A DNA stretch of 64,000 nucleotides from Amycolatopsis sp. A133 (GTDB lineage: Bacteria > Actinomycetota > Actinomycetes > Mycobacteriales > Pseudonocardiaceae): contig NZ_JAVHJU010000002.1 of assembly GCF_031082405.1 (NCBI RefSeq), positions 124,001 through 188,000 on the forward strand, in the 5' to 3' direction. Under the pieces are notes generated by a model. It had not been told where the DNA came from. It searched no databases and worked only from the letters and a program-made list of their open reading frames with translations. A program made the position numbers and the translations under genes. Of the stretch, positions 17,346 to 26,020 are shown in pieces (the first letter of the stretch is position 1; every line of letters begins with the position of its first letter).

Positions 17346-19069
17346 TGGGCATCGCGCTCGCCGTCGCCCCGGTCGTGCTCGTGACGCTGCTGATCGGCGT
17401 CCGCGGAGTCGCCGCGATGCGCACGACGTCGGACTTCCTCGTGGCGTCCCGCCGGATCTCCCCGCTGGTGAACTCGGCCGCCGTCTCGGGCGAGTACCTG
17501 TCGGCCGCGTCCTTCCTCGGCGTCGCCGGGCTCGTCGTCAAAGACGGCATCGGCGCTCTCTGGTACCCCGTCGGCTTCACCGCCGGCTACATCGCGATGC
17601 TCGTGCTCGTCGCCGCGCCGATGCGGCGGTCGGGCGCCCTGACCGTCCCCGACTTCGCCGAAGCCCGCCTCAACTCCCCCGCGCTGCGCCGCCTCACCGC
17701 CGTCGTCGTGCTGGTCATCGGCACCATCTACGTCGTCCCGCAGTTCCGCACCGCCGGCCTGGTGCTCACCGCGGTCGGCGGCACCCCGTACTGGGTCGGC
17801 GTGGTGCTGGCCGGCGCCGCGGTCAGCGTCACCCTCGCGCTCGGTGGCATGCGCGCGGCGACGTACGTGCAGGCGTTCCAGTTCGTGCTGAAGCTGCTGC
17901 TGTTCCTCATCCCGGCGATCTGGCTGGTGCTGCAGGCCGGCGCGGTCAACCGGACCGACGCGCTCCACCCCGTCGAGTTCACCCACTTCGCCCGCGAGAC
18001 GCCGGTGAAGTTCGAAGTCGACGTGACGATGGAGATCCGCGAGCCGACCACCGCGCGCGTCAACGGCGTCCCCCGGATCCTCGCCCCGGGCGAGTTCACC
18101 GCGCACAGCCAGGACCAGGTCGTGTTCGGCGAAGGCGCCGCGGTCCCGGCCGTCCGCGGCGGGGCCCCGCTCGGCGGTCCGGATTGGCGGCGGCCGCTGC
18201 TCGACCTCGGCGACCAGGGCTACCCGCTGCTCGGCACGTGGGCCGTCCTCATCGCGACCATGCTGGGCACGATGGGCCTGCCGCACGTCCTGATGCGCTT
18301 CCACACCAGCCCGGACGGCCGCGCCGCGCGCCGCACCGCCGCGATCACCGTCGCGCTGCTCGGCGTCTTCTACCTCTTCCCCGGCGTCTACGGCGTGCTC
18401 GGCCGGGTCCTCGTCCCCGGCCTGTACCTCTCCGGCGCGACCGACACCGTGGTCGTCGCACTGCCGTACCAAGTGGACAGTGGCTGGGCCGGCGGCCTCT
18501 TCACGGCGTTGCTGACCGCGGGCGCGTTCGCCGCGTTCCTGGCGACGTCGCTCGGCCTGCTGCTGGTGATGTCGGGCGCGATCGCGCACGACCTCGTGCC
18601 CGGCGGGCTGCGGCGGCTGCGGATCGCCGTGTTCGGCGTCGCCGGGGCGATGGTGCTGCTGGCACTGCGCTCGGCGGAGCTCGACGCCGGCGTCCTGGTG
18701 ACGTGGGGCTTCACCGTGGCCGCGTCGACGTTCTGCCCGCTGCTGGTGCTCGGCATCTGGTGGCCGCGGCTGACCGCGACCGGCGGGATCGCCGGCGTGC
18801 TGGCCGGGCTGGTGGCGTCGTCCGGCTCGATCCTGTTCGCCCTCGCCGGGCCGCCGCTGCGCGGCTGGGTGGCGATCTTGGTGCAGCAACCGGCACCCTG
18901 GTCGGTACCCTTGGCATTCGGCGTAATGGCGCTGGTCTCCCTGCGGGGCAGGCCACCGGCCTGGTCGACGGCGGCGATGCTGCGCCTGCACCTGGACGAA
19001 CCCCGTTCGACCGGACCGCGCGACCGTTCGTCAACCGTTCGTCGTCTCGCCCGGCTGTTGAACCGCTGA
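17345..19069 (+). CDS. Sodium:solute symporter (carboxylate/acetate type)
   Basis: A 574-residue transporter of the SSS family with about 13 membrane segments. It has the core motifs VSGEYLSAASFLGVAG (sodium-site helix 1) and GTMGLPHVLMRFHT. An unusual hydrophilic insert of about 95 residues (about 200-295, including VKFEVDVTMEIREPTTARVNG and FTAHSQDQVVFGEG) separates two helices and would form an extracellular domain. This insert is absent in the second symporter. Likely substrates are acetate, propionate or pyruvate by family. Expressed with lytS/lytT. Confidence 0.87.
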   Translation: MGIALAVAPVVLVTLLIGVRGVAAMRTTSDFLVASRRISPLVNSAAVSGEYLSAASFLGVAGLVVKDGIGALWYPVGFTAGYIAMLVLVAAPMRRSGALTVPDFAEARLNSPALRRLTAVVVLVIGTIYVVPQFRTAGLVLTAVGGTPYWVGVVLAGAAVSVTLALGGMRAATYVQAFQFVLKLLLFLIPAIWLVLQAGAVNRTDALHPVEFTHFARETPVKFEVDVTMEIREPTTARVNGVPRILAPGEFTAHSQDQVVFGEGAAVPAVRGGAPLGGPDWRRPLLDLGDQGYPLLGTWAVLIATMLGTMGLPHVLMRFHTSPDGRAARRTAAITVALLGVFYLFPGVYGVLGRVLVPGLYLSGATDTVVVALPYQVDSGWAGGLFTALLTAGAFAAFLATSLGLLLVMSGAIAHDLVPGGLRRLRIAVFGVAGAMVLLALRSAELDAGVLVTWGFTVAASTFCPLLVLGIWWPRLTATGGIAGVLAGLVASSGSILFALAGPPLRGWVAILVQQPAPWSVPLAFGVMALVSLRGRPPAWSTAAMLRLHLDEPRSTGPRDRSSTVRRLARLLNR

Positions 19070-19139
19070 ATCTTCACTCGAGACTCACACGTCCCTACGG
19101 TGTCGCAGGTCACTTTCCGCAACGTCGCAGGGAGCAGCG

Positions 19140-19499
19140 ATGAGCACGACGGACACCGGCGGGCCCCCGGACACGTCAGAAACCATCTGGGAACGCGCGC
19201 ACGAAAGCACCGAGTTCCGCGAGCTGCGCAGCCGCCTGCGCCGGTTCGTCTTCCCGATGACGGCGGTGTTCCTCCTCTGGTACCTGCTGTACGTGCTCCT
19301 CGCGGACTACGCGCACGGCTTCATGAGCACGAAGGTGTTCGGCAACATCAACGTCGGCCTGATCTTCGGCCTGCTGCAGTTCGTCTCGACGTTCGTGATC
19401 ACCGGGCTCTACGTCCGGTACGCCAACCGGAAGCTCGACCCGGTCGCCGAGAAGATCCGTGAGGACATCGAGGGCGACTCTGCGAAGGAGCAGGCATGA
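19140..19499 (+). CDS. DUF485 membrane protein
   Basis: A 119-residue protein with two membrane segments (FPMTAVFLLWYLLYVLLADYA and VGLIFGLLQFVSTFVITGLYV) flanked by charged ends, matching DUF485 (YjcH-like). Genes of this family nearly always precede acetate/monocarboxylate symporters and are thought to be an accessory subunit. Its stop overlaps the symporter start (ATGA). A gap of 70 bases precedes it; a TACGGT at 19096 may be a -10 element, so it can have its own promoter. Confidence 0.9.
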   Translation: MSTTDTGGPPDTSETIWERAHESTEFRELRSRLRRFVFPMTAVFLLWYLLYVLLADYAHGFMSTKVFGNINVGLIFGLLQFVSTFVITGLYVRYANRKLDPVAEKIREDIEGDSAKEQA

Positions 19500-21103
19500 C
19501 GAACATCGCCGCGGGTGTGGAAGGCAGCAACCCGCTCCTGAACATCCTCATCTTCGCCCTCTTCGTGGTCATCACCCTGGTGATCGTGTTCCGGGCCAGC
19601 CGCAACACGAAGACGGCGTCGGACTACTACGCCGCCGGCCGCGCCTTCACCGGCCCGCAGAACGGCATCGCGATCTCGGGTGACTACCTGTCGGCGGCGT
19701 CGTTCCTCGGCATCGCCGGCGCGATCGCCATCAACGGCTACGACGGCTTCCTCTACTCCATCGGCTTCCTGGTGGCGTGGCTCGTCGCGCTGCTGCTGGT
19801 CGCGGAACTGCTGCGCAACACCGGCAAGTTCACGATGGGCGACGTCCTGGCCTTCCGGATGAAGCAGCGGCCGGTGCGGGCCGCGGCCGCGACGTCTACG
19901 ATGGCCGTGTCGTTCTTCTACCTGCTCGCGCAGATGGCGGGCGCCGGTGGTCTCGTGGCGCTGCTGCTCGGTGTCGAAGGCGGCGGCGCGCAGGCGCTGG
20001 TGATCGCCGTGGTCGGCATCATCATGATCGCCTACGTCCTGATCGGCGGCATGAAGGGCACCACCTGGGTGCAGATCATCAAGGCCGCGCTGCTGATCGT
20101 CGGCGCGCTCGTGATCACCCTGTGGGTGCTCGGCAAGTACAACTTCAACTTCTCCAGCCTGCTGCAGGCCGCCGTCGACAAGGCGGGCAAGGCCGGGGAG
20201 ACGCTGCTCGGCCCGGGCAAGCAGTACGGCGCCACTGGCACGTCCAAGCTGGACTTCCTGTCCCTGGGCATCGCCTTGGTCCTGGGCACCGCGGGTCTGC
20301 CGCACGTCCTGATGCGCTTCTACACGGTGCCGACGGCCCGCGACGCACGCCGCTCGGTGGTCTGGGCGATCGTCCTGATCGGCGTGTTCTACCTGTTCAC
20401 GCTGGTGCTCGGCTACGGCGCCGGTGCGCTGGTCGGACCGGACACGATCAAGAAGGCGCCGGGCGGGGTCAACTCCGCGGCGCCGTTGCTCGCGCTCGAA
20501 CTGGGCGGGCCGGTGCTGCTGGGCCTGATCTCCGCGATCGCCTTCGCGACGATCCTCGCGGTGGTCGCCGGCCTGACGATCACGGCGTCGGCGTCCTTCG
20601 CCCACGACGTCTACGCGAACGTCGTCAAGCGGGGCAAGACGTCGCCGGACTCGGAGGTCAAGGTCGCCCGGATCACCGCGGTGGTGATCGGGATCCTCGC
20701 CATCGGCGGCGGCATCCTGGCCAACGGGCAGAACGTCGCGTTCCTGGTCGCGCTGGCCTTCGCCGTCGCGGCGTCGGCGAACCTGCCGACGATCCTCTAC
20801 TCGCTGTTCTGGAAGCGGTTCAACACCCAGGGCGCGCTGTGGTCGATCTACGGCGGCCTGGCCATCACGATCGTCCTGATCGTGTTCTCGCCCGCCGTTT
20901 CCGGCAAGAGCACGTCGATGTTCAAGAACGCCGACTTCGCCTGGTTCCCGCTGAGCAACCCCGGCATCGTCTCGATCCCGGCCGCGTTCATCCTGGGCTG
21001 GCTGGGCACGGTCCTGTCCAAGGAGCACGACCAGAAGAAGTACGCCGAGATGGAGGTCCGTTCCCTGACCGGCGCGGGCGCCGAGAAGGCCGTGGCGCAC
21101 TAA
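19496..21103 (+). CDS. Cation/acetate symporter (ActP/MctC-like)
   Basis: A 535-residue SSS-family transporter with 13 predicted helices. It contains ISGDYLSAASFLGIAGAIA near the N-terminus and GTAGLPHVLMRFYTVPTARDAR in the middle, both characteristic of the ActP/MctC branch that imports acetate, propionate or pyruvate with sodium or protons. Overlaps the DUF485 gene. Sequence similarity to the upstream symporter implies duplication with divergence. Confidence 0.92.
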   Translation: MTNIAAGVEGSNPLLNILIFALFVVITLVIVFRASRNTKTASDYYAAGRAFTGPQNGIAISGDYLSAASFLGIAGAIAINGYDGFLYSIGFLVAWLVALLLVAELLRNTGKFTMGDVLAFRMKQRPVRAAAATSTMAVSFFYLLAQMAGAGGLVALLLGVEGGGAQALVIAVVGIIMIAYVLIGGMKGTTWVQIIKAALLIVGALVITLWVLGKYNFNFSSLLQAAVDKAGKAGETLLGPGKQYGATGTSKLDFLSLGIALVLGTAGLPHVLMRFYTVPTARDARRSVVWAIVLIGVFYLFTLVLGYGAGALVGPDTIKKAPGGVNSAAPLLALELGGPVLLGLISAIAFATILAVVAGLTITASASFAHDVYANVVKRGKTSPDSEVKVARITAVVIGILAIGGGILANGQNVAFLVALAFAVAASANLPTILYSLFWKRFNTQGALWSIYGGLAITIVLIVFSPAVSGKSTSMFKNADFAWFPLSNPGIVSIPAAFILGWLGTVLSKEHDQKKYAEMEVRSLTGAGAEKAVAH

Positions 21104-21160
21104 CCGGTCTTCCGGGGTTCCGGTTGGCGGAGCCCCGATCCGGCCCAGTTCCACCGACCC

Positions 21161-21207
21161 CGAAGGCCGCCGCGAGGGTGTTCCCGATCCCCTCGCGGCG
21201 GCCTTCG
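21161..21207. terminator. Strong bidirectional terminator hairpin
   Basis: Eighteen-base perfect arms, CGAAGGCCGCCGCGAGGG (21161-21178) and its complement (21190-21207), with an 11-base loop. It lies between the convergent symporter and isocitrate-lyase-superfamily genes, ending 5 bases from the latter's stop codon. Confidence 0.85.
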
Positions 21208-21211
21208 GCCA

Positions 21212-21949
21212 TCAGTACGGCAGCTTGCCCTGCGCGACACCCGCGACGGCCGCTTCGAACTGCGTGCGGACGTACTGCCACAGCCCGCCGCCCAGCGAAA
21301 TCCTCGCCACCCCCAGCTCGGCGAGGCCTCCGAGGCCCGGGCTGCCCGGCCACGCGGGCGCGTTGACCGCACCGCCGGTCCCCCGCACGAACTCCGCGAT
21401 CAGCTCCGGCGTGCGCAGGTGGATCGGGTAGACGCAGTCGGCGCCCGCTTCGAGGTAGGCCTTCGCCCTGGCGACGCCGGCTTCGAGAGCTTCTTCCGGA
21501 TCCACTCCGCGGAAGGAGTCGACCCGGGCGTTGATCACCAGCCCGTCGCCCGCCGCCTCGCGCAGGGCGGCGATCCGCGCCGCCTGGTCGGCGACCGGCC
21601 GGACGCCGCCGGTGGCGTGGTCGGTGTCCTCGAAGTTGCAGCCGACGGCGCCGGCGTCGAGCAGCCGGGCCGCCAGTTCGGCGCCGGACAGGCCGTAGCC
21701 CGACTCGGCGTCGACGGTGACTGGGACGCCGACCGCCTTGGCGATCCGCGCGGCGGCGGCGAACATCTCCTCCGCCGGAGCCTGCTCGCCGTCGGGGAAA
21801 CCGAGCGCGGCCGCGACGGCGACCGAGCTGGTCGCCACGGCGGGGAACCCGGCGGCCTCGACGAGCTTCGCGGTGTCGGCGTCCCAGACGTTCGGCAGCA
21901 CGACGGGCTTGCCGGGGACGTGCAGCGCCCTGAGCGCGGCGGCGGTCAC
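21212..21949 (-). CDS. Isocitrate lyase/PEP-mutase superfamily protein
   Basis: A 245-residue TIM-barrel enzyme. LPNVWDADTAKLVEAAGFPAVATSS, VTVDAESGYG and GCNFEDTD carry the magnesium-binding acidic residues of the superfamily. The lyase signature KKCGH is absent, as in the short stand-alone members often annotated as PEP phosphonomutase-like; the true substrate is unknown. The GTG start overlaps the stop of the AhpD-like gene (GTGA), so the two are an operon. Confidence 0.85.
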   Translation of the reverse strand: MTAAALRALHVPGKPVVLPNVWDADTAKLVEAAGFPAVATSSVAVAAALGFPDGEQAPAEEMFAAAARIAKAVGVPVTVDAESGYGLSGAELAARLLDAGAVGCNFEDTDHATGGVRPVADQAARIAALREAAGDGLVINARVDSFRGVDPEEALEAGVARAKAYLEAGADCVYPIHLRTPELIAEFVRGTGGAVNAPAWPGSPGLGGLAELGVARISLGGGLWQYVRTQFEAAVAGVAQGKLPY

Positions 21950-22407
21950 GAGTCCCGCTCCGGCAGCGGCGTGTGGCTGGTGATGGTCATCCGGTTCCAG
22001 CTGTTGATCGCGATGATCTCCCAGGCCACGGCCTGGTACTGCTCCTCGGTGAACACCTGCACCGCCCGCTCGTAGACGTCGTCGGGCACGGTCTGCGTCG
22101 CGGACAACTTGGTCATCGCTTCGGTGAGGGCGAGGGCGGCCTGCTCCTGCTCGGTGAACAGGTCGGTCTCCCGCCAGCCGTCGAGCACGAACAGCCGCCG
22201 CGGCGACTCGCCCAGCTCGAGCGCGTCGCGGCTGTGCATGTCGAGGCAGTAGGCGCAGCCGTTGATCTGCGACGCGCGGGTCTTCACCAGTTCCAGCAGT
22301 TTGGGGTCGAGCCCCGCGTTGGCGCCGGCCTTGTTCACCTCGGCCTGCAGGTTCGCCATCGCCTGGTAGAGCTCGGGAGCGCCCCCGAGCCCGATTCGCT
22401 TGGTCAT
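21946..22407 (-). CDS. Carboxymuconolactone decarboxylase/AhpD-family protein
   Basis: A 153-residue protein with the peroxidase-type motif INGCAYCLDMHSRDA, in which CxxC and the following His form the AhpD-like redox site. Such proteins reduce peroxides or act as thiol oxidoreductases. The ATG at 22407 is chosen over a start three codons upstream. It begins in the small intergenic region shared with the MocR regulator, whose repeats lie directly upstream of its start, so it is the most likely regulatory target. Confidence 0.87.
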   Translation of the reverse strand: MTKRIGLGGAPELYQAMANLQAEVNKAGANAGLDPKLLELVKTRASQINGCAYCLDMHSRDALELGESPRRLFVLDGWRETDLFTEQEQAALALTEAMTKLSATQTVPDDVYERAVQVFTEEQYQAVAWEIIAINSWNRMTITSHTPLPERDS

Positions 22408-22428
22408 GCAGTCCACGCTAGTGCGAAC

Positions 22429-22472
22429 TGGTCCACGGGTATGGTCCAGTCACATGACGGAATCGTGGTCCA
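22429..22472. promoter_or_regulatory. TGGTCCA direct repeats, probable MocR operator
   Basis: Three direct copies of TGGTCCA at 22429, 22442 and 22466. The first two, 13 bases apart, lie in the 46-base gap between the AhpD and MocR genes; the third is in the first codons of the regulator gene. MocR/PdxR regulators commonly recognise direct repeats in the divergent promoter. Confidence 0.6.
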
Positions 22473-23836
22473 GTTCCGGGCTCGACGTCCACCTCGGCTG
22501 GGATCCCTCGACGGGCCGCGGCGGCCTCGCTTCGGCGATCCGCGAAGCCATCCGGGACGGCCGGTGGCAGGCGGGTGCGGCGGTGCCCTCGACCCGCGCC
22601 TTGGCCCACGACCTCGGCGTCGCGCGCGGCACGGTCACCCGCGTGTACGCCGACCTCGCGGCCGAGGGCTACCTGCGCACGGCCCAGGGCGCGCCGACCC
22701 GGGTGGCGACGGCGGGATCGCTGCCCCAGTCCGCACCGCGGCAGGCACCGCGCGACCCGGCACCTCGCTGGGACCTGCGGCCGGGCCGCCCGGACCTGAC
22801 GGCGTTCCCGCGCCAGGCGTGGATCACCGCCACCCGGCGGGCCCTGCTGCGGACGCCGGCGTCGGCGTTCGGCTACGAGTCGGAGCTGGGCGCGCCGGAG
22901 CTGCGGGACACCCTCGCCGGCTACCTGGCCCGCGCTCGCGGGGTGGTCGCCGACCCGGCCCGGATCGTGGTGTGCCACGGCTTTTCGCACGCCATCGCGG
23001 TGTTGTCCCGGGCGCTGCACGACCTGGGGGTGGGCGAGATGGCGTTCGAGAACCCGTCGCTGGGGCTGTACCGGTCGATCGCGGCGGCACAGGGCCCGCG
23101 GATCGTCGGTGTGGACGTCGACGCGCACGGCCTCGACGTGTCCGCTGTGGACAGTCCGGCGGTGGTCGTCACCCCGGCGCACCAGTACCCCACCGGCGTC
23201 ACGCTGGCCCCGCCCCGCCGTGCGGCGCTGGCCCGCTGGGCGAGCGAATCGGGGGCGTACGTGCTGGAGGACGACTACGACGGCGAGTTCCGCTTCGACC
23301 GCCAGCAGGTCGGGGCGCTGCAGGCGCTGGCACCGGAGCGGGTGGTGTACGCGGGCACGGCCAGCAAGACGCTCGCACCGGCCCTCCGGCTGGCGTGGCT
23401 GGTGCTGCCGCGGTCACTGGTGGAGCCGGTCCGCGCGGCGATGGCCGGCAGCGGCTCGCGCCCGGCGCTGCTGAACCAGCTGGTGCTGGCCGAGCTGATC
23501 GACTCGGGTGCCTACGACCGGCACGTCCGCCGCAGCCGCGCGGAGTACCGCAGCCGCCGTTCGCGGCTGCTGGCGGCCCTGCCGGATTCGGTGCGCCCGC
23601 ACGGCATCGCGGCGGGTCTGCACCTGCTGCTGATGCTCCCGCGGGAGGGTCCTTCGGAGGCCACGGCCCTGGCGGCCTGCCGCCGCCGGTCAATCGGCCT
23701 CGAGGGCCTTTCGAGCCACTGGATGACCCCCAACGGCCCCGGCGGCCTGATAGTCGGCTACGCGGCCACGCCGAAGCACGCCTTCGCCGGCGCAACCCGA
23801 ACCCTGGTGGAAGCCCTCTGGGAAATCACCCCCTAA
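22454..23836 (+). CDS. MocR-type GntR/aminotransferase regulator
   Basis: A 460-residue fusion regulator. The N-terminal GntR winged helix (residues 23-85, VPSTRALAHDLGVARGTVTRVYADLAAEGYL) is joined by a short linker to a fold-type I aminotransferase domain with the pyridoxal-phosphate lysine in YAGTASKTLAPALRLAW and LEDDYDGEFRFD. MocR proteins sense PLP or amino-acid aldimines. Divergent from the AhpD/lyase operon, its probable target. The ATG at 22454 gives the normal family N-terminus. Confidence 0.92.
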   Translation: MTESWSSSGLDVHLGWDPSTGRGGLASAIREAIRDGRWQAGAAVPSTRALAHDLGVARGTVTRVYADLAAEGYLRTAQGAPTRVATAGSLPQSAPRQAPRDPAPRWDLRPGRPDLTAFPRQAWITATRRALLRTPASAFGYESELGAPELRDTLAGYLARARGVVADPARIVVCHGFSHAIAVLSRALHDLGVGEMAFENPSLGLYRSIAAAQGPRIVGVDVDAHGLDVSAVDSPAVVVTPAHQYPTGVTLAPPRRAALARWASESGAYVLEDDYDGEFRFDRQQVGALQALAPERVVYAGTASKTLAPALRLAWLVLPRSLVEPVRAAMAGSGSRPALLNQLVLAELIDSGAYDRHVRRSRAEYRSRRSRLLAALPDSVRPHGIAAGLHLLLMLPREGPSEATALAACRRRSIGLEGLSSHWMTPNGPGGLIVGYAATPKHAFAGATRTLVEALWEITP

Positions 23837-23853
23837 CCCCCACCCGAGTCCCG

Positions 23854-24024
23854 TCCCCAATCACGCCAGTTCCGCCCCCAATCACGCCAGTGCCGTCCCC
23901 AATCACGCGAGTCGGCCCTCCAAGCATTTGTGATGCCCGTCCAATCACGCGAGATGCCCCTCCAATCACACGTGATGCCCACTGGATCACGCGTGATGCC
24001 CCTCCAATCACGCGAGATGCCGCG
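23854..24024. repeat. Eight-unit tandem array with exact 21-bp period
   Basis: The core AATCACGCGAG or a variant recurs at 23859, 23880, 23901, 23922, 23943, 23964, 23985 and 24006, always 21 bases apart. Units vary (AATCACGCCAG, AATCACACGTG, GATCACGCGTG, AAGCATTTGTG) but the spacing never slips. One unit holds a perfect palindrome, ATCACGCGTGAT. The array fills the gap between convergent genes; no gene is supported in 23837-24056, although the minus-strand frames read as seven-residue repeats. Confidence 0.88.
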
Positions 24025-24056
24025 GGCCACCCCACCGGAGTGGCCCGCAACCCCCG

Positions 24057-24782
24057 TCAGAACCAGCAGTCCGGCCGGACGCGGAGCAGTTCCGTCCGGA
24101 GCACCGGCGTGCCGTCGACCGGCGCCGGGTCCTCCGCGGTCGGCTGGATCCCGCCGGCCGCGACCTTGTCCAGCGTCTTCAGCCCCTCCGCGCCGACCGT
24201 GCCGAACACCGTGTAATTGGGCCGCAGCGCGGAATCGCCGTAGACGACGAAGAACTGCGAACCGTTCGTGTCGGGTCCCGCGTTGGCCATCGCGAGCAGG
24301 CCGCGCGCGTAGACGCGCCGGGCGCCGGTCGGGTCGGTCGGTGCCGGCGGCAGGTCCACCGGCAGCTCGTCCTTGTACCTGTAGCCGGGCCCGCCTTCGC
24401 CGGTCGCCGTCGGGTCGCCGCACTGCAGCACCTTCAGCGTCGGGTACGCGGTGAGCCGGTGGCACACCGTGTGGTCGTAGAACCGGTGCCGCGCCAGGTG
24501 CAGGAAGCTCTGCACGGTGCACGGTGCCTTCGCGCGGTCGAGCCGCAGCGGCAGCGCGCCCTGGCTGGTCGGGATCGCGACGTCGACCTTGCCGTGGCTC
24601 GGCGTGTGCCGCGGGTCGGGCGGCAGCGGCACCGGCCGCGCGGGCGGTTCGTCCGGGGTTTCGGTGTACTGGCAAGGCCCGTGGGTCGTCTTCGGTGGCG
24701 GGGCGTCGGCCGCGGTGGCGACGCCTTGACCGGCCACGAACAACGCGCCCGCCGCCAGCGCGGTGACGAGTGTCTTCTTCAT
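24057..24782 (-). CDS. Secreted cyclophilin-type peptidyl-prolyl isomerase
   Basis: A 241-residue exported protein: signal peptide MKKTLVTALAAGALFVAGQG with cleavage near ATAADA, a proline-rich linker, then a cyclophilin domain with FYDHTVCHRLTAYPTLKVLQCGD and the hallmark NGSQFFVVYGDS. The domain catalyses proline cis-trans isomerisation, here outside the membrane. The ATG at 24780-24782 has GGGAGG upstream. Cysteines in the PCQYTE and CWF segments may form disulfides. Confidence 0.9.
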   Translation of the reverse strand: MKKTLVTALAAGALFVAGQGVATAADAPPPKTTHGPCQYTETPDEPPARPVPLPPDPRHTPSHGKVDVAIPTSQGALPLRLDRAKAPCTVQSFLHLARHRFYDHTVCHRLTAYPTLKVLQCGDPTATGEGGPGYRYKDELPVDLPPAPTDPTGARRVYARGLLAMANAGPDTNGSQFFVVYGDSALRPNYTVFGTVGAEGLKTLDKVAAGGIQPTAEDPAPVDGTPVLRTELLRVRPDCWF

Positions 24783-24979
24783 CTGCACGCCCTCCCAGTG
24801 ATCGCCCGGTTCCGGAGCGCTCCGCAGTCTAGGGCCCGGCACCGACAGCCAGAACCGGCGAAAGTCGCCCTCGTCAGCCCATCGGGTGAACCTCGGGGCC
24901 TGCACCCCGGAAATTGTCGGACCCCCGGCGCACGATGGTCAGCACGCGGCAAAAACGCCGCACACCGAGGGAGGGCATC

Positions 24980-25054
24980 ATGGCAGTTCGGCGAAGAACC
25001 GTTGCGGTGGCACGGTTTCTGCTCGCACGGCTCACGTCGGCCGTCCGGATCGCG
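24980..25054 (+). other. Possible truncated or remnant small reading frame
   Basis: An ATG at 24980 has an excellent ribosome-binding site (GAGGGAGGGCATC) and opens MAVRRRTVAVARFLLARL, but the frame then runs without a stop into DNA antisense to meaB, where the reading is that of a shadow frame. This may be a promoter plus the beginning of a gene cut off by an old rearrangement, or a chance match. The gap 24783-25054 otherwise shows nothing. Confidence 0.25.
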
Positions 25055-26020
25055 CTAACCCCGCAGATCCGCGATCAGTTCCCCGGCGGCGGCGAAGGGA
25101 TCCAGTTCGCGCGCCACGACCCGCTCGGCGACGCCGGCGAGCCGTCCCCCGCCGCGCAGGTCCACCAGCTCGGCCCGCAACCGCCGGAGCGCGATGGCCT
25201 CGACCTCGTCGCGCGCCCTCGCCACCCGGCGCCGGGCCAGCTCGTCGTGCTCGACCAGCCAGTCGTGGTGCGCGGCCAGCGCCCGCACGACCTCGTCGAC
25301 GCCCTCGCCCTTGGCCGCGACGGTCCGCACGATCGGCTGCCGCCAGCTCGGCCCGCGAATCTCCCGGCGGGCCAGGGAGATCATCTGCTTGAGGTCGTGC
25401 ACCGTGGCGTCGGCCCCTTCCCGGTCCGCCTTGTTCACGACGAAGACGTCGGCGATCTCCAGCACGCCGGCCTTCGCGGCCTGGATGCCGTCGCCCATGC
25501 CCGGCGCGAGCAGCACCACCGTGGTGTCGGCCAGCTTCACGACGTCCACTTCGGACTGACCGACACCCACGGTCTCGATCAGCACGACGTCGAAACCCGC
25601 GGCGTCGAGCACGCGCACGGCCTGCGGGGTCGCCCACGAGAGCCCGCCGAGGTGCCCGCGCGTGGCCATCGAGCGGATGAACACGCCGGGGTCGGTGGCG
25701 TGCTCGGTCATCCGGATCCGGTCGCCGAGCAGTGCCCCGCCCGAGAACGGCGAAGACGGGTCGATCGCGAGCACCCCGACCCGCTTGCCCTCCGCGCGCA
25801 ACGCGGTGAGCAGCGCCGAGGTCGATGTCGACTTGCCGACGCCGGGAGGCCCGGTGAGTCCGACGATCCGGGCCCGCCCGGTGTGCGGGGTCAGCGCCCG
25901 CGCGATCTCGGCGACCCGCGGGTGGGCGTCCTCGACGAGCGACAGCAGCCGCGCGACGGCACGGGGCTGTCCGTCCCGCGCGCGGCCGACGAGGTCGTCG
26001 AGGTCGAGTGGTCCGGCCAC
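25055..26020 (-). CDS. meaB: Methylmalonyl-CoA mutase-associated GTPase MeaB
   Basis: A 321-residue G-protein chaperone that gates cobalamin loading and protects B12-dependent acyl-CoA mutases. Walker A GPPGVGKST (residues 57-65), the switch segment AIDPSSPFSGGALLGDRIRM, ETVGVGQSE and the guanine-specificity motif NKAD are all intact, as in ArgK/MeaB. The GTG start follows directly after the thiolase TAA. The mutase itself is not in the window. Confidence 0.94.
   Translation of the reverse strand: MAGPLDLDDLVGRARDGQPRAVARLLSLVEDAHPRVAEIARALTPHTGRARIVGLTGPPGVGKSTSTSALLTALRAEGKRVGVLAIDPSSPFSGGALLGDRIRMTEHATDPGVFIRSMATRGHLGGLSWATPQAVRVLDAAGFDVVLIETVGVGQSEVDVVKLADTTVVLLAPGMGDGIQAAKAGVLEIADVFVVNKADREGADATVHDLKQMISLARREIRGPSWRQPIVRTVAAKGEGVDEVVRALAAHHDWLVEHDELARRRVARARDEVEAIALRRLRAELVDLRGGGRLAGVAERVVARELDPFAAAGELIADLRG

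Noticed and set aside
23837..24056. Reading the 21-bp array as a coding repeat on the minus strand
   Set aside because: The 21-base period keeps frames open by chance, giving RVIGGAS-like or RDWRGI-like repeats, but there is no start codon with a ribosome-binding site and the PPIase stop codon lies before it on that strand.
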